Assembly: GCF_023159225.1 (NCBI RefSeq)
Contig: NC_063169.1
Coordinates: 59,359,934-59,423,933, forward strand
Direction: 5' to 3'
Source: Perognathus longimembris pacificus
Taxonomy: Eukaryota > Chordata > Mammalia > Rodentia > Heteromyidae
Length of the DNA stretch: 64,000 bases
The position numbers and the translations under genes were made by a program. Below are positions 48,446 through 60,391 of this stretch, one piece after another (positions within the stretch are counted from its first letter, which is position 1; every line of letters starts with the position of its first letter). Under the pieces are notes generated by a model. The model was not told the DNA's origin, did no database searches, and saw nothing but the letters and a program-made list of their open reading frames with translations.

Positions 48446-48613
48446 ATGAGTTAAGGCATGCTGCCTGATTTTTCAGGCTTTCTATCACTTGTGTACCTTT
48501 GTAAACAATTATCTATATTAAAATTGTCCCTTATTGAAAGTATTTTAGTGTTTTCTGGTTTCTTAAATGGAAACAGTGTAGGTATAACCAATGTTCATAG
48601 AAAGAATATGCTT

Positions 48614-49021
48614 CAGAGCTGGGAATGTGGCTTAGTGGTAGAGGGCTTGCCTAGTATGCATGAAGCCCTGGGTTCGATTCCTCAGTACCACATACACAGA
48701 AAAAAACTGAAAGTGGTGCTGTGGTTCAAGTGGCAGAATGCTAGCCTTGAGCAAAAGCAGCTCAGGGCCCTTAGTTCAAGCCCCAGGACTGGCAAAAGGA
48801 TGAAAGGATGAAAGGTGAACGAATGCAACAACGATATTTACAAGTCAAAATTTTGGAAATTAATTTTACAACTGTGGGGGGCGAGGGGGGTTGGGAGGAA
48901 GGAAGGTGGGAGAAAAATGCAAGAGGAGGTAACAAGTTTGACAAGAAATGTTCTTACTATCTTATGTATATAACTGTAACTCCTCTGTACATCACCTTGA
49001 GAATAAAATTAAATTAAAAAA
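48614..49021 (+). mobile_element. Chimeric insertion: full-length ID-like SINE joined to an L1 3' end
   Basis: A SINE occupies 48614 to about 48797 ('gagctgggaatgtggcttag' to 'ccccaggactggcaaaagg'). It passes without its own long A-tail into L1 3' sequence, about 48798-49021 ('aaaggtgaacgaatgcaac', 'ggtaacaagtttgacaag', 'tgagaataaaattaaatt'). One perfect 15-bp duplication agaaagaatatgctt flanks the whole (48599-48613 and 49022-49036), and none is seen at the internal join. This fits one retrotransposition event in which reverse transcription began on an L1 RNA and switched to a SINE RNA, as known for U6/L1 and other small-RNA/L1 chimeras in mammals. A bipartite transcript from a pre-existing locus is the alternative. 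Confidence 0.85.
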
Positions 49022-49036
49022 AGAAAGAATATGCTT

Positions 49037-51477
49037 AATAAATGCAGAACTGGAAAAATCCTGGCGTCATTAAAGACAGAAGGAGCCCAAGAAGTAGAGG
49101 CAATTAGCAAACGTCACCAGTTGGATTCCATGCGTATGAAAGCTGGAGAAATGTGTTGGTAATGAATGGACTCTGAATAGGGGCAGAAAATTGGGACTAG
49201 AAACACAATATTTATCATCTATTTCTTTAGAAATGAACCCTGATGCAGACATAGAAATAACAATAGACATATTAACAAGGAAGAATGTAAAGATAATGAA
49301 GGAAAAAAATAGCTGTGTGAGAGAGATGTGGAACATCAGGAAGACTGCCTATTAAAGAGCCAGGATGACTTGTGCTTTTGGTCTTAATGTTAGGGAGCCT
49401 CTCCTGAGCAGGGAGGGCAATGGCATGGGAACTAAGGACATGCAATTAAGAGGGAGGAAAGGGTTAAATGAATGTTAAGGCAGGATAGTCAGGGAGGTAG
49501 TTTCCTGAGTTTGGCAACTAGGAGAATATTGATGATCTTGAAAATGCAATTTCATCTGTAGACTAATGGCTGATTAGACATTGCCAAATGATTAACTAGG
49601 TGTGAAGAAATATTGAGTTTTAAAGTATTCAGAGATAATTTGATTTTATAAATTGTCTCAGAAATAAAAGACAAATCTAGTGTAAGAATTAAAGGAGGCG
49701 AAATAGGTATTTAGTTAGCTTTAGAACTGGAGGATGTGTGAATCAGCTTCCTATAGACCTCAGATAATCAACTCAGAAGGAGAACAGCTTGCTTTTTTGT
49801 TTTAATCAACCTGAAAATGTCAGTCTGTGACCGGTTGGTCTCCATGTGTTAAGCCTGGGATGGCATAGGATATCATAGTGGCGGCTGGAAATTGAAAAAG
49901 GGGACAAAGAGGGACTGAAGAATATGTTCCCTTACAATCGCCAGACTTCTTTCCACTTTAAAGCCCTATCTCTTAAAGGTCCCACCCACTCTCAGTGGTG
50001 CTCTAGCCCTGAGCACATGGAACCCTTGCATAAGTTCTAGACCTACTCAATAGAGGAGAGGGAAGTGCCAAAGTGGATACTGAACAAATAGAACTAAAGG
50101 AACTGCAGAAATAAAAATTTAAAAAAAGAAATATGCTGGGGAAAGTCAGCATGATCAGGGGTCAGACACAAGGGAACAGACTGAGAAATGCTTAAGTGGA
50201 AATATGTAGTAGATATACTTTTGGAAGGATACAGTTACAGGCACTTAGAGATGGAGGGTGAGGTCGCTTAAGAAGCTTATGATAGCTATCCTGGATCTCA
50301 TCTGGTGCAAGTGAGGCAGTTGCAATCTGAGAGGCATCTGGGGCAGGAGGAGGGCAATGACAATTCCAGTACAGAAGAATAATGTATTGAAAAGCAATAA
50401 CTCATTGTGAGCCTACATGAGGCTACTCACAAGAAATCTATGAACAGTGATTAGTGGGCAAGGATAAGAGCATGATGAGGGGATAAGGAAGATGTGGGAG
50501 ACTTACCGAGGGACTGAGTCAGCACAGAAAGAGTTAAGCTCTGGCAGTCACATGCCAGGCTTCTAGCCAAGGATAGCAAAGAGACTTGGTTACAGAATCT
50601 TACATTTGAGTTAGACATGGCTAGCAGGAAGTGGAAGGGGTTGAACTGGATCTCACAAAAGCAGATATAAACTAGGAGCCAGTGGGAAAGGGCCTAGAGG
50701 GAAGCTGGGAAAGTGAGGGTGAGCAGCGTGGAAAATAACCTAGAACAAGGAAGTGCTGAGGACTCCCTGGGCAGCCACATCTGGGGATGCGAAGGCAGCA
50801 GAGTCAGAAAATATGCAGATAGGAAGGATTAAGAATCTTTCCTCCAGTGGAAAGTTGCAGTGCTTTCTCTCTAAGTTGAATTCCCCAAACCCAAATGTTT
50901 CGCAAGTGGAACTACTGTTTTTGTCTCTATCCTGTGCATTTGCATCCCTAATAGACATCTTGCAGAGCGCTCTGAATGGTGCTGATGCTTTTCCACATTT
51001 AAGAAGATGAGCCCATTCACAGAATCACACTCACTGAAAGACAAATTTCTGCAAATGCTTCATAATAGGCACATTCATGGGTAACAAAGCACATTGAAAA
51101 TTCCTAGACCAGTAGGCATAGAAGCCAAATGGAGACATTTGGATAATTGAAAGAGGAGAAAAACCATGGAATCACTCTTGTCAAGTTTTCAACTCCTTTT
51201 TGAAAACTAGAAAGATGACTTTTCTGTTCAATTCCTTGGAGATAGATGACTGCACTGACAAGTTTCAGAAATTCATTTTGGCGGAAGACTATGCCATACT
51301 GGGCGTCTTTTCTAAGACTTCTGCTGCATGGACAAGAAACACTATTATTCTGTTCATCTGTGATAAGCTCTTTGCAACATCAGAAGCTCTTGTTGCTCAG
51401 AGAAGCATTCTGATCACAGACATTCCCCAAATTATTTAGATCAGGGTCTAGTGAAACTGATGAAGGCCGTCATGGTG
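49037..51477. other. Unrecognised sequence
   Basis: No family or gene recognised. Opposite-strand frames overlap at 50740-51010, and another frame lies at 51200-51439; none has a known domain. Confidence 0.4.
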
Positions 51478-51700
51478 AGACAAAGGGTAAAAGGTGAACC
51501 AATGCAAGAGCAATACTTATAAGACAATATGGCTATAATCAACTGTACAGCTCAGGGCGGGGGAAGATTGAGGAGGAGGGAAGGAGGAGAAAATGAGGGA
51601 AGAGGTCACAAGTTTGACAAGAAATGTACTCACTACCTTACTTATGTAACTGTAACCCCTCTGTATATCACCTTGACAATAGACTTTTAAAAAAAAGTAC
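51478..51700 (+). mobile_element. L1 3' end
   Basis: 'gagacaaagggtaaaaggtg', 'gcaagagcaatacttataag', 'ggtcacaagtttgacaagaa', 'atgtaactgtaacccctctg' and 'ccttgacaatagac', then an A-run. It is the least diverged match to the L1 part of the chimera at 48798. Confidence 0.9.
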
Positions 51701-53659
51701 AAAAATTAATTGGATAGATTTCATGTAAGAAATTTTTCCATACATGGCATTGGCTATCTCCCAAAATAGAACCAACTTACCTTTACCTCAGGGTGCTTCC
51801 TGGTTATGGTTTAAAGCAACCTGTACTGTACATCAATAATGGAACTTATTGCTTTAAGGAAAGTTCTGGATCCAAAGACCTGGACATTCTCAAAAACCAT
51901 TAGCAATTCTTAAAAACTGATAGCTTATGTCTCCACTTCTTGATGGGATTCAGATCTACTCTTCCATCTTCATTCTCTCTGCCATATAGAGCTCTCTCAA
52001 TGACTATCCAATTCATCATTCCACTGTCTCCTTACTTTCATTCCCATTCATGTAAATTTGGTTGTTCATAGGGCTAGCACAATAAACTTGTAAAAACAAC
52101 AAATTGTTAACCTATTCATTCAACTGAAAACAAAAATCATTTTGCATTATTGAGTGCTAGAAAGGAAAGTGAAGTCATCACACCAAAGAACGTGTGCATG
52201 TGTAACAGAAGAACAAGATCAGCATAAGGAAGTGACCAGGGGGGACTGTGGTGAAACGTAGTAAAAGATGAGGTTGCTCCACACAGAAGAAGCAGCATAT
52301 AAAAGAGGATGAGCCTGGGGATGCAGGCACTCCACATCTGAGCAGCTGAGAGAAGACCAGAGGGAATGAAGCCCAGAAAGGAGGTGTGAGTGTTGGAAAA
52401 AATAACAATGGTCAAACGATGTAAGTTTTTATGGTGTCTTTTTAAGATGCTTCCCCTTTCCCCAACCCCTTTAAGAGCATTGAGCAATAGTAGATTTTAA
52501 AAGTGGAATAGGTGAGAATTAGACTGGCATTTTGCTTAGCCTTGGCTTTGATGTGAAATAAACGATACAAGTGAGGAGACCAGATAATCCTTTGCCATCA
52601 AAGTCCAGAAGACAATGTTACTCTGGATTTAAGATTATGGCAATAGAAGAAGAAATAATAGGCTAGGGAGGTGTTTTAGGAGTGATTTAAGGACAAAATA
52701 AACAGGAGGATGGATTAAGAAGATTTAATATCGAGGATGCTGTATCCTTATATTTGTGGCATGAGGCAGCTTGAACGGCAGGTGATGGTTATTATCTTTG
52801 GAATACAGAACACCAGATAACAGCTAGTTTGGGAGGGAAACTAGATGTATTGAGTGCAAAGCAACTTTGATATTTCTAAGTTTAAAAGTGGTTACTAGTT
52901 TTCCATTGCCTCGAGAATTAAATAAATTGCTTCAAAATGAATTTGTAAAACCTTTGCGACTGACCTACATTCCACACTTCTCTGTCCTGCTAACATATAC
53001 TCCATAGCTCAACCACTGAATTAACAGAAATATCTCTGCGAGGCAGCTTTACTCCTCTACTTCCTTCTAGAAAGCTGAATTAACCCTTTCATTCTTCAGG
53101 AGTCAACTTCAGTCATCTGTTCAGAAAGGGTTTCTTTTGGTTTTCCTCTAACATTCATTTTCTCTTTTGCTGTCTTTTAATTATTTAGGATTGTAATTTT
53201 ACTAATTAATCTCTCTCACCAGACTGTAAGCCTTGGTTTTGAGGATGTTTTGCTCATTTTTGCAAACTCTACACATAGTTCATAAGTGAGTGAAATAACC
53301 AAATAAGTTGAAAAATGAATTTTGAAATTCTTCTCTTGTTTTATTGGAAAATGCTTTTAAATATATAGACTATTTTTGGTTTACACCACTAGGAACTATT
53401 GATGAGCCCCCAAAATCAGAATTCCTGTACCTATGGGAATTTTATGTTAGTAATACTGAACTAAAGGATCAGTCAATCTTTGTTTTCCTTTTGGATCAAA
53501 AGTAAAATATCCTCTTAGTAAGCAATGACACTTTTTGTGAGATTTGTTGAGTATCATTTTACTGTGACTAAGAAGTAGAAGAAAGACAATACTGAAAAAT
53601 GTTGCACTTAAGAATGTTTTATCTTGAATTGTAGAAATTATATAAGGTTATTCAACACT
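51701..53659. other. Unrecognised sequence
   Basis: Nothing recognisable. Reverse frames at 52137-52487 lack a domain. Confidence 0.4.
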
Positions 53660-53670
53660 ATATAGAAAAG

Positions 53671-53884
53671 TGGCTGGGAATATGGCCTAGTGGTAAAGTG
53701 CTTGCCTCGTTTGCATGAAGCCCTGGGTTTGATTCCTCAGAACCTCATATATAGAAAAAGGTGGAAGTGGTGCTATAGCTCAAGTGGTAGAGTGCTAGCC
53801 TTGAGCAAAAAGAAGCCGGGGACAGTACTCAGGCCCTGAGTTCAAGCCCCAGGACTGACAAAACAAATAAACAAACAAACAAAA
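53671..53884 (+). mobile_element. ID-like dimeric SINE with 11-bp target duplications
   Basis: Duplications atatagaaaag lie at 53660-53670 and 53885-53895. The tail is an (AAAC)/(AAAT) simple repeat rather than pure A. Confidence 0.95.
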
Positions 53885-54689
53885 ATATAGAAAAGCATAA
53901 CAAATACAAAAGGCAAAGAAAATTTCAGCATTCCTGACAGTCACTTCCAACATTTTCTTTGTACATCTTTCCATTCCTTTTTCTATATAAGCACATATGT
54001 CCTTAAGCTCCCAGAATGCAGAAGACCTTCAGACATATCAAAAGTCAGTGTTCTAAGCCACTTTCGGACTGACTGTCATTCATTGTGATATGACATGCAC
54101 GGAAGTTTCCTAATTCTTTCTGTACCACCCACTTTTCCTCTTTAATTGGAGAGACAGGGATATAGCCCTGAACAGGCTCATTACTTCTCTTTGCAGAAAT
54201 AAATGCCTTTGGTACCTCTAAGAGAAAATTCGAAGGGGTAGTTAAAGAAAATAGAGTCCTGAAGGCCTAAGCTAAGCCATCAATCAGCTTTTGGCAGGCA
54301 GCCTTTGAGTTGGGGGTGGAGTGGGGTTATTATTCAACCACTGGGCATTACTGATTCAGTGATAGGAATTACTGGGTCTTCATTTGAGTGGACTTCCAAT
54401 CTTCTAGCATAAACCTTCTTAAGAAGTACATGAAGAGGATAGTAAATATAAAGAAAGTACTTGGCCATTCGGCATTTGCAGGACATAGTGCCATCTAAAT
54501 ACATGTGAAATGTTACACACATGTTCTAATGCCATGTCCATGATTTGATTATGGGTCAAAATGGTGACCACAGCACATATTTCAGGTAAAAGCAAAAGAT
54601 ACATGGATCACATGTGATTTTTGTCATGTAGAATACCTCAATAGCAGCTGTGGGATCTAAGTTACACATATCCATACACATACATCTAT

Positions 54690-54691
<2 letters not shown>

Positions 54692-54738
<47 letters not shown>
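54692..54738. repeat. (CA)n microsatellite
   Basis: About 23 uninterrupted dinucleotides, read directly. Confidence 0.96.
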
Positions 54739-54820
54739 CTGCCCATTACTCAACTTATACAAGCCAAATCAGCTCTAGACCTAGGATGTTTGTCACAATA
54801 ATTTCTATTTATTTTATTAC

Positions 54821-54854
54821 TATATATCTATATATATCTATATATATCTATCTA
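54821..54854. repeat. (TATATATC)n-like tract
   Basis: Read directly. Confidence 0.85.
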
Positions 54855-55521
54855 CCCTGCTTTGTTTTTGTTTAGTTTCTACAAATGATAGTACTTTAAA
54901 TCATTTGGCATAGTTTAGTTTTAATATGTCAGAGTGGTTTGTTAATTATTAGACATCTTTTCCCCAGAGTGTTTGTTCGTTCTCTCATTATTCACTCGGT
55001 TGTTTGGCTGAGGAGAAATGTCACAATAATTGTCTGTGAGTTTCTCAGTTTTCGTTTTGAAAGCAACACGAATTCAGCCAATGTTTCCCTCCTTTTGTCC
55101 ATGTCTGTGCCTCATCCGTCCATCTGCTCATGGCATGGGGTTAGCAGTTTGCTTATAGTTTATTCATAGCCTCAGATCCCTATTTTCACTCTTTTCTCGT
55201 GACTTAGAGTGAATTTTGTGGTAGTCTAAAAAGGAAGACAAAGCACCAAATTACCACATCTCTTCAGCCTCCTCCTCTCCAATCTTAGTTAAAGCCATCC
55301 TTAAATGCATTGCATCTTTGTCTTGTTCTCCCAGACCCTTCCTACATAGGAAGTTGCTAAAGAGTTATAGGTGGCAGTTGTGCTAAGAAGCCATGTTCTA
55401 GCGAGATGGCTGTATTATCCAGAGGATAGAGCCCATCAAGGGTTGGTCAAACAAGTGAGTTTAAAAATGTGTCTTTATTAGCAATGTTGCCCTGGAATCA
55501 GAGCTAAGAGCATTTACTCTT

Positions 55522-56458
55522 TTTTAATTTTTTTTAAATTTTACAACTATTTTTATTGAAAAAGCAATATACATTCAGAAAAACAAAAGTATGCAGCCTG
55601 TTGAATTTTTGCAAAGGAAATATGACATTGTATCTAGAATCCAGCACAAGTAACAGAACATTGCCAAGATTTCAGACATTTTTATTTTTTGCTTTTCTTC
55701 AAATTATATATATATATATATATATTATTATCAAACTGAATTACAGGGAGGTTACAGTTTCATACATTAGGCATTGGATACATTTCTTGTACTGTTTGTT
55801 ACCTCGTCCCTCATTCCCCCCTCCCCCCTCTCCTTTTCCCTTCCTCCCCTCCACCATGAGTTGTTCAGTTCATTTACACCAAAGAGTTTTGCAAGTATTG
55901 CTTTTGTAATTGTTTGTCTTTTCTTACCCTGTGTCTCTCAATTTTGGTATTCCCTTCCAATTTCCTAGTTCTAATACCAGTATACCCGGTTTCCAATATA
56001 CTCAGATAAGATACAGAGAAAATGTAGGTACAACCACAGGATGGTGATACAAGAACATCATCAATAATAGAGGCTACAGTTACATATGGCACATTGAAAG
56101 TAGTTACAACTGTGATATAACAATTGTCTCCATAACATGGAGTTCATTTCACTTAGCATCATCTTATGTGTTCATAAGGGTATAGCTATTGGGCTCCTGT
56201 GATCCTCTGCCATGACTTGCCTAAACCTGTGCTAATTATTCCCTATGAGGGAAACCATTGAGTCCATGTTTCTTTGGGTCTGGCTCACTTCACTTAGTAT
56301 AATTTTTCCAAGTCCTTCCATTTCCTTATGAATGGGGCAATGTCATTCTTTCTGATAGAGGCATAAAATTCCATTGTGTATAAGTACCACATTTTCCTGA
56401 TCCATTCTTCTACTGAGGGGCATCTGGATTGGTTCCAGATTCTAGCTATGACAAATTG
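55522..56458 (-). mobile_element. L1 insertion with apparent 3' transduction
   Basis: The perfect 14-bp duplication gagcatttactctt (55508-55521 and 56459-56472) bounds the insertion. On the reverse strand, L1 ORF2 end and 3'UTR run from 56458 to about 55726, passing antisense matches such as 'gttacagtttcatacattag' and 'gtactgtttgttacctcg'. Instead of ending there, about 160-180 bp of non-L1 sequence follows (about 55704 down to 55546), then AATAAA (tttatt on the forward strand, 55552-55557) and the A-rich tail (T-rich, 55521-55545). The L1 signal seems to have been bypassed in favour of one in the source locus flank. A (TA)n tract marks the boundary. Confidence 0.87.
55705..55725. repeat. (TA)n tract at the L1/transduced-sequence boundary
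   Basis: Read directly. Confidence 0.9.
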
Positions 56459-56472
56459 GAGCATTTACTCTT

Positions 56473-56979
56473 GAGTCACTACACTTGAACTGAGGACTCA
56501 GGTTTCCCTTTGTAGAGCTTTCTTTATTTAAAATCATCTAGGGTCATTATCGTATTTCCTCCTCTATTGTTCTTTTTTAAATTTTTGTCTTAGTTTTCTT
56601 TAAAATGGTAATTTATAAATCTCTCAGTTTGGGTTAAATTTATGACTACCCTCTCTCTTTCATTCTAAAACATAAGAGGTTTTCATTTCATTGTTGGTCC
56701 TGTAAACATCTCAGAATATCCCATCCCAGAATATGCCACTTTGGCATAAGGTTTAAGTCAAATACATTTAAAAAAATCTAGCAGATGTAAGAAGGGCACT
56801 CTGACTTTTCTTTTTCTTCCTGAAAGCAGGAGGTACATCCCCATGTGAAACACGGCCTTCCTATGCCAAGAGCAAGACAGACGTTCTTATTTCCAGAGAT
56901 GGAGAGCGAAGCCTGGGAGAAATCTGTACAAATCAATCTTGTTAAAGTCACCCTTACCTTCCTAGTTGCTTCTCCAGTT
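56473..56979. other. Unrecognised sequence
   Basis: Nothing recognisable. Confidence 0.4.
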
Positions 56980-57022
56980 ATCGCTTCTTGGCCTTTTGGC
57001 TAAGATCAAGTGCAGTTAACTG
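56980..57022 (+). pseudogene. RNU2: U2 snRNA 5' fragment
   Basis: The stretch starting atcgcttcttggcc and passing ttttggctaagatcaag matches the first part of U2 spliceosomal RNA. Changes are C to T at about position 10 and T to C at about position 34, and the match decays just after. The branch-site recognition sequence (GUAGUA) is damaged here (gcagtt). Only about 40 of some 190 bases are present, with no Sm site, no 3' stems and no sign of an upstream promoter. It is a truncated retro-derived pseudogene, not a functional snRNA. Confidence 0.85.
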
Positions 57023-58613
57023 CTCCAGCCCCAACCTTTTGTTGTGTCATGCTCTCACCTTGCTAATGTTTGACCATCCTGGAATAGAAGTATAGTTGTT
57101 GTTGTTGTTTAATTCTAATTGTTTCTTTGAGCCTTCATTTCTCTAGAGAAGGCTTTCATGTATACATTAAAACTTAAAAATAGAATTTGTAGACTTTTAT
57201 TAATCTGTCTTTCGGTAGTCTAATTTATAGTTGCAGCCTGAACCTAGGGTTTACAGAGATAAATGGCTTTTATCTTCTTAGAGTTGTTGCTTGCATAATT
57301 TTATTCTCATTGAGAACACAACTTGTTCCAAAAATGAAAGTATATCCTTATGATTGAAATTATTGCTTCATAACTAATAACAGCTTACATTTTTTCTGAT
57401 TAAAGAGAAGAATGCATCCCATGGGTGTTTTTATTTAAATTTGTGGGACATTGTGTTTAGTATTTACTTACTTGTTTATTTTTAGTTTCTCATTTATTTT
57501 ATTTTAATTGATAAAATATATTGAAGGTCAAATTTAGGTTTCTACTTCCACAATTACAAAATAGTAAGCAGATGATTTCTTGGGTTTGGAAGAATTTCTT
57601 TCATATAAGAATTTCTATCAAGTAAGTCCTTTATTATGGATGGAAATGCAATTTTGTTTTCAATCTAGGAAAACAAAAATAGTATCCCACCGAAGGGCAT
57701 CTACTTTCAGTAATTTTGCTATAATAGAAGCCTTTGCCTCTAGCTTTCTCATGGTTGACTTCATCTGATTTTTCCAGCTTAGGCCTCATTTCAGGCTTTC
57801 TCTGACCACAGTTCTTTAGCCTCCTCATTTTCAGTATCAGCTTGAGACTGAACAAACAGCATTTAGTTGTCATCTGCCTCCCCATTCCACCAAATGGCTG
57901 GCACCATATATATTTTATTTGTCTACGTATTATTCAGTAACTATTATTATATGTGACATGTAATTTTCTCTGAACAAACATTTGATGAATGAATGAATAA
58001 ACAAAACCCATGAGCCAATGAGTCAAGTCTGAGTTTCTGGTTGCTTTACGGAATTTGAATGATATGTTCACCTGCTTACATTGATCAATTAAATTACAAC
58101 CAGTGAAGGTCCAAGAGATTTCATTAGTTGATTTATAAAGGGGCCAATGGTAACATAAATTTGGTGATTACAGAATTACATAAATATAATTCCATATTTT
58201 GATTCCTCAGAACTTCAGCATTCTAGTATACATTGAGACTCTGAGAAGGAGGGTAACTGCATTCAGACCACTCAAGATTATTTTGATGTAGAAATTTTCC
58301 TTTCAGGAAATACTTAAACTCACAGAAATATAGCTTACAGAATGCTTGCTTCCTCTGCTGGCCGGTGGGGTGTGTTAAGTGACAGATCGCAGAGCTCTGA
58401 GAAATCAAGTTGCGCAGTTACCAAGAGTTTGTAATGCCTGGGTTTGATTCACAGATGGTCTCAGGAAAGGCCTACAGATAAAGTTACTAGATATATTATG
58501 GTTCCAGCCATTTGGGACTCACAGTCATTGGGAAAAAACTGCTTTTAATCACAGCACAGGCTTTTCCACACTAGGTGGAAATAGAGAAATGATCTATCAA
58601 ATCCTGACCCTGC
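57023..58613. other. Unrecognised AT-rich sequence
   Basis: Contains a short (GTT)n at about 57094-57108. No gene recognised. The opposing frames at 57580-57885 are without domains. Confidence 0.4.
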
Positions 58614-59450
58614 TTTTTTTTTTTTTTTTTTCCAGACAGAGCTGGCGGCTTCTTGTGCTTTTCAAGGTCTATCCTGTTAAGACTGTTTTCCCATAGAAAA
58701 TTCTATGCTACAAGGAGTATTTTTTTCCCTTCATATGGAGCTTGCTGATCTTATTTCTCCCTTTCACGACTCCCATCGTACTTAACCTGTTGCAAGGCAG
58801 GAGATCTCGGAGACGGCCCATGGAGAAGGTCTGTCTGTAGAGAAGCCCTCTTGATGGGTAACTCCTCCATGTCTTTACCTCGAGGTGGCCAACATCTGGG
58901 GATTCCTTCCTCTCCTAGTGACAAATCTTCTGGGTACCCTTGGAGGTGGGACATCCATCTTCCCAGAATGTTGTTTTCTGAAACAGACTGAGTAGGTGAA
59001 TGAACAGAAGCATTCCAGACAAATGTGGCTTCTGCTCAGCCTGGGCAATGCCATGCTTACCTCCAAAAGCCTAGTGGCGGCATTATTATTGCTCACCTCT
59101 CTGAAGTAGCCTATGTGCAGTACTATCATACAAAGATAGACAGTTTCCAAAATCTCCATTTGCTTTCATCTTAATGTCAGCCTATTCAGATCTAGTGCAA
59201 TTCTAGCCCATTCAACAAGCTTCTTCTATCATGGTGAAAGGTGTCATTCATCAGGAGAGGGTGTTTACAACATGGGTTACTGGCTTCCCTCTTTTTCTGA
59301 GAGTACCCCTTATCTGCTGAGATTGCTAACTGATGTAGTCTTCCTCCAGGCCTTTTGACATCATTTAGGGTATACCATTTGTACTTGGAGAACCACAGCA
59401 CTGATAGATCTAAACAGAATACTATCATTCTCACATGCAATTTACCAGTT
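58614..59450 (-). other. Unexplained block bounded by a T-run, possibly a reverse-strand retrocopy
   Basis: A run of about 19 T at 58614-58632 is followed by about 800 bp of higher-complexity sequence. Three reverse-strand frames lie in it (58751-58954, 58875-59159, 59192-59440). Read on the reverse strand, the T-run would be a poly(A) tail. I recognise no protein, see no AATAAA near the tail, and found no target duplication, so a retrocopy is only a possibility. Confidence 0.3.
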
Positions 59451-59809
59451 TTACCTTTAAATAGGATATAAAAGTATTAGAGACTTAAATGCTAATGTCT
59501 TCAAGGTTCTGTAGCCTTATTGAAAGTTATTTTCTTTTTATCACAAAACCATGACAAGAATATGAAACATTTCTGATGTCCCTTGTACATTATTTTACAT
59601 GTATTAGGTACTCAGTAATTTTTAATTTTTGTCTCTCTAATGCAAAGAAAATTAATATCTGTTTGCCTCTAATATCCAGTATTTCTAGGCTAGGTGGTAA
59701 TGTTCCTGGTTTGAATTTCAGCAGTTGTAAACTATACATTATAGTCTTCTGTAGGTTACATTGCTGGAAGGAAGGAAATTGGAGTTTGAACCAAGATTTT
59801 AGATCCATT
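59451..59809. other. Unrecognised AT-rich sequence
   Basis: Opposite-strand frames share 59576-59881 but run into the SINE. No gene recognised. Confidence 0.4.
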
Positions 59810-59823
59810 AAGAATGGAAGGCT

Positions 59824-60033
59824 GGGGCTGAGAATATGGCCTAGTGGCAAGAGTGCTTTCTTCATATACATGAAGCCCTAGGTTCGATTCTTCAGCACCA
59901 CATATATAGAATAGGCCAGAAGTGGCGCTGTGGCTCAAGTTGGCAGAGTGCTAGCCTTGAGCAAAAAGAAGCCAGGGACAGTGCTCAGGCCCTGAGTTCA
60001 AGCCCCAGGACTGGCAAAAAAAAAAAAAAAAAA
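59824..60033 (+). mobile_element. ID-like dimeric SINE
   Basis: Full-length, with an A-tail of about 20. Flanks aagaatggaaggct (59810-59823) and aagaacggagggct (60034-60047) differ at two bases and are probably its target duplications. Confidence 0.94.
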
Positions 60034-60164
60034 AAGAACGGAGGGCTAGATACCCTCTCCCATGCAGTTCATGGGAATGCTGTGGAATACCTTTAGTTTT
60101 TGTAACACTTCCATTTCAGTGGGTCATAATTTCTTCTTTCAGTGAGACAGGCAAATTGTATTCT

Positions 60165-60377
60165 TTTTTTTTTTTTTTTTTGCCAGTCCTGGGCCTTGGA
60201 CTCAGGGCCTGAGCACTGTCCCTGGCTTCTTTTTTGCTCAAGGCTAGCACTCTGCCACTTGAGCCACAGTGCCACTTCTGGCCATTTTCTGTATATGTGG
60301 TGCTGAGGAATCGAACCCAGGGCCTCATGTATATGAGGCAAGCACTCTTGCCACTAGGCCATATTCCCAGCCCCAAA
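60165..60377 (-). mobile_element. ID-like dimeric SINE, reverse orientation
   Basis: Duplications caaattgtattctt (60152-60165, sharing the last T with the tail) and caaatagtattctt (60378-60391) differ at one base. It forms an inverted pair with the copy at 59824. Confidence 0.94.
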
Positions 60378-60391
60378 CAAATAGTATTCTT

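Larger units (their letters stand above)
53896..55507. other. Unrecognised sequence with microsatellites
   Basis: Contains (CA)n at 54692-54738 and (TATATC)n at 54821-54854; otherwise nothing recognised. Confidence 0.4.
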
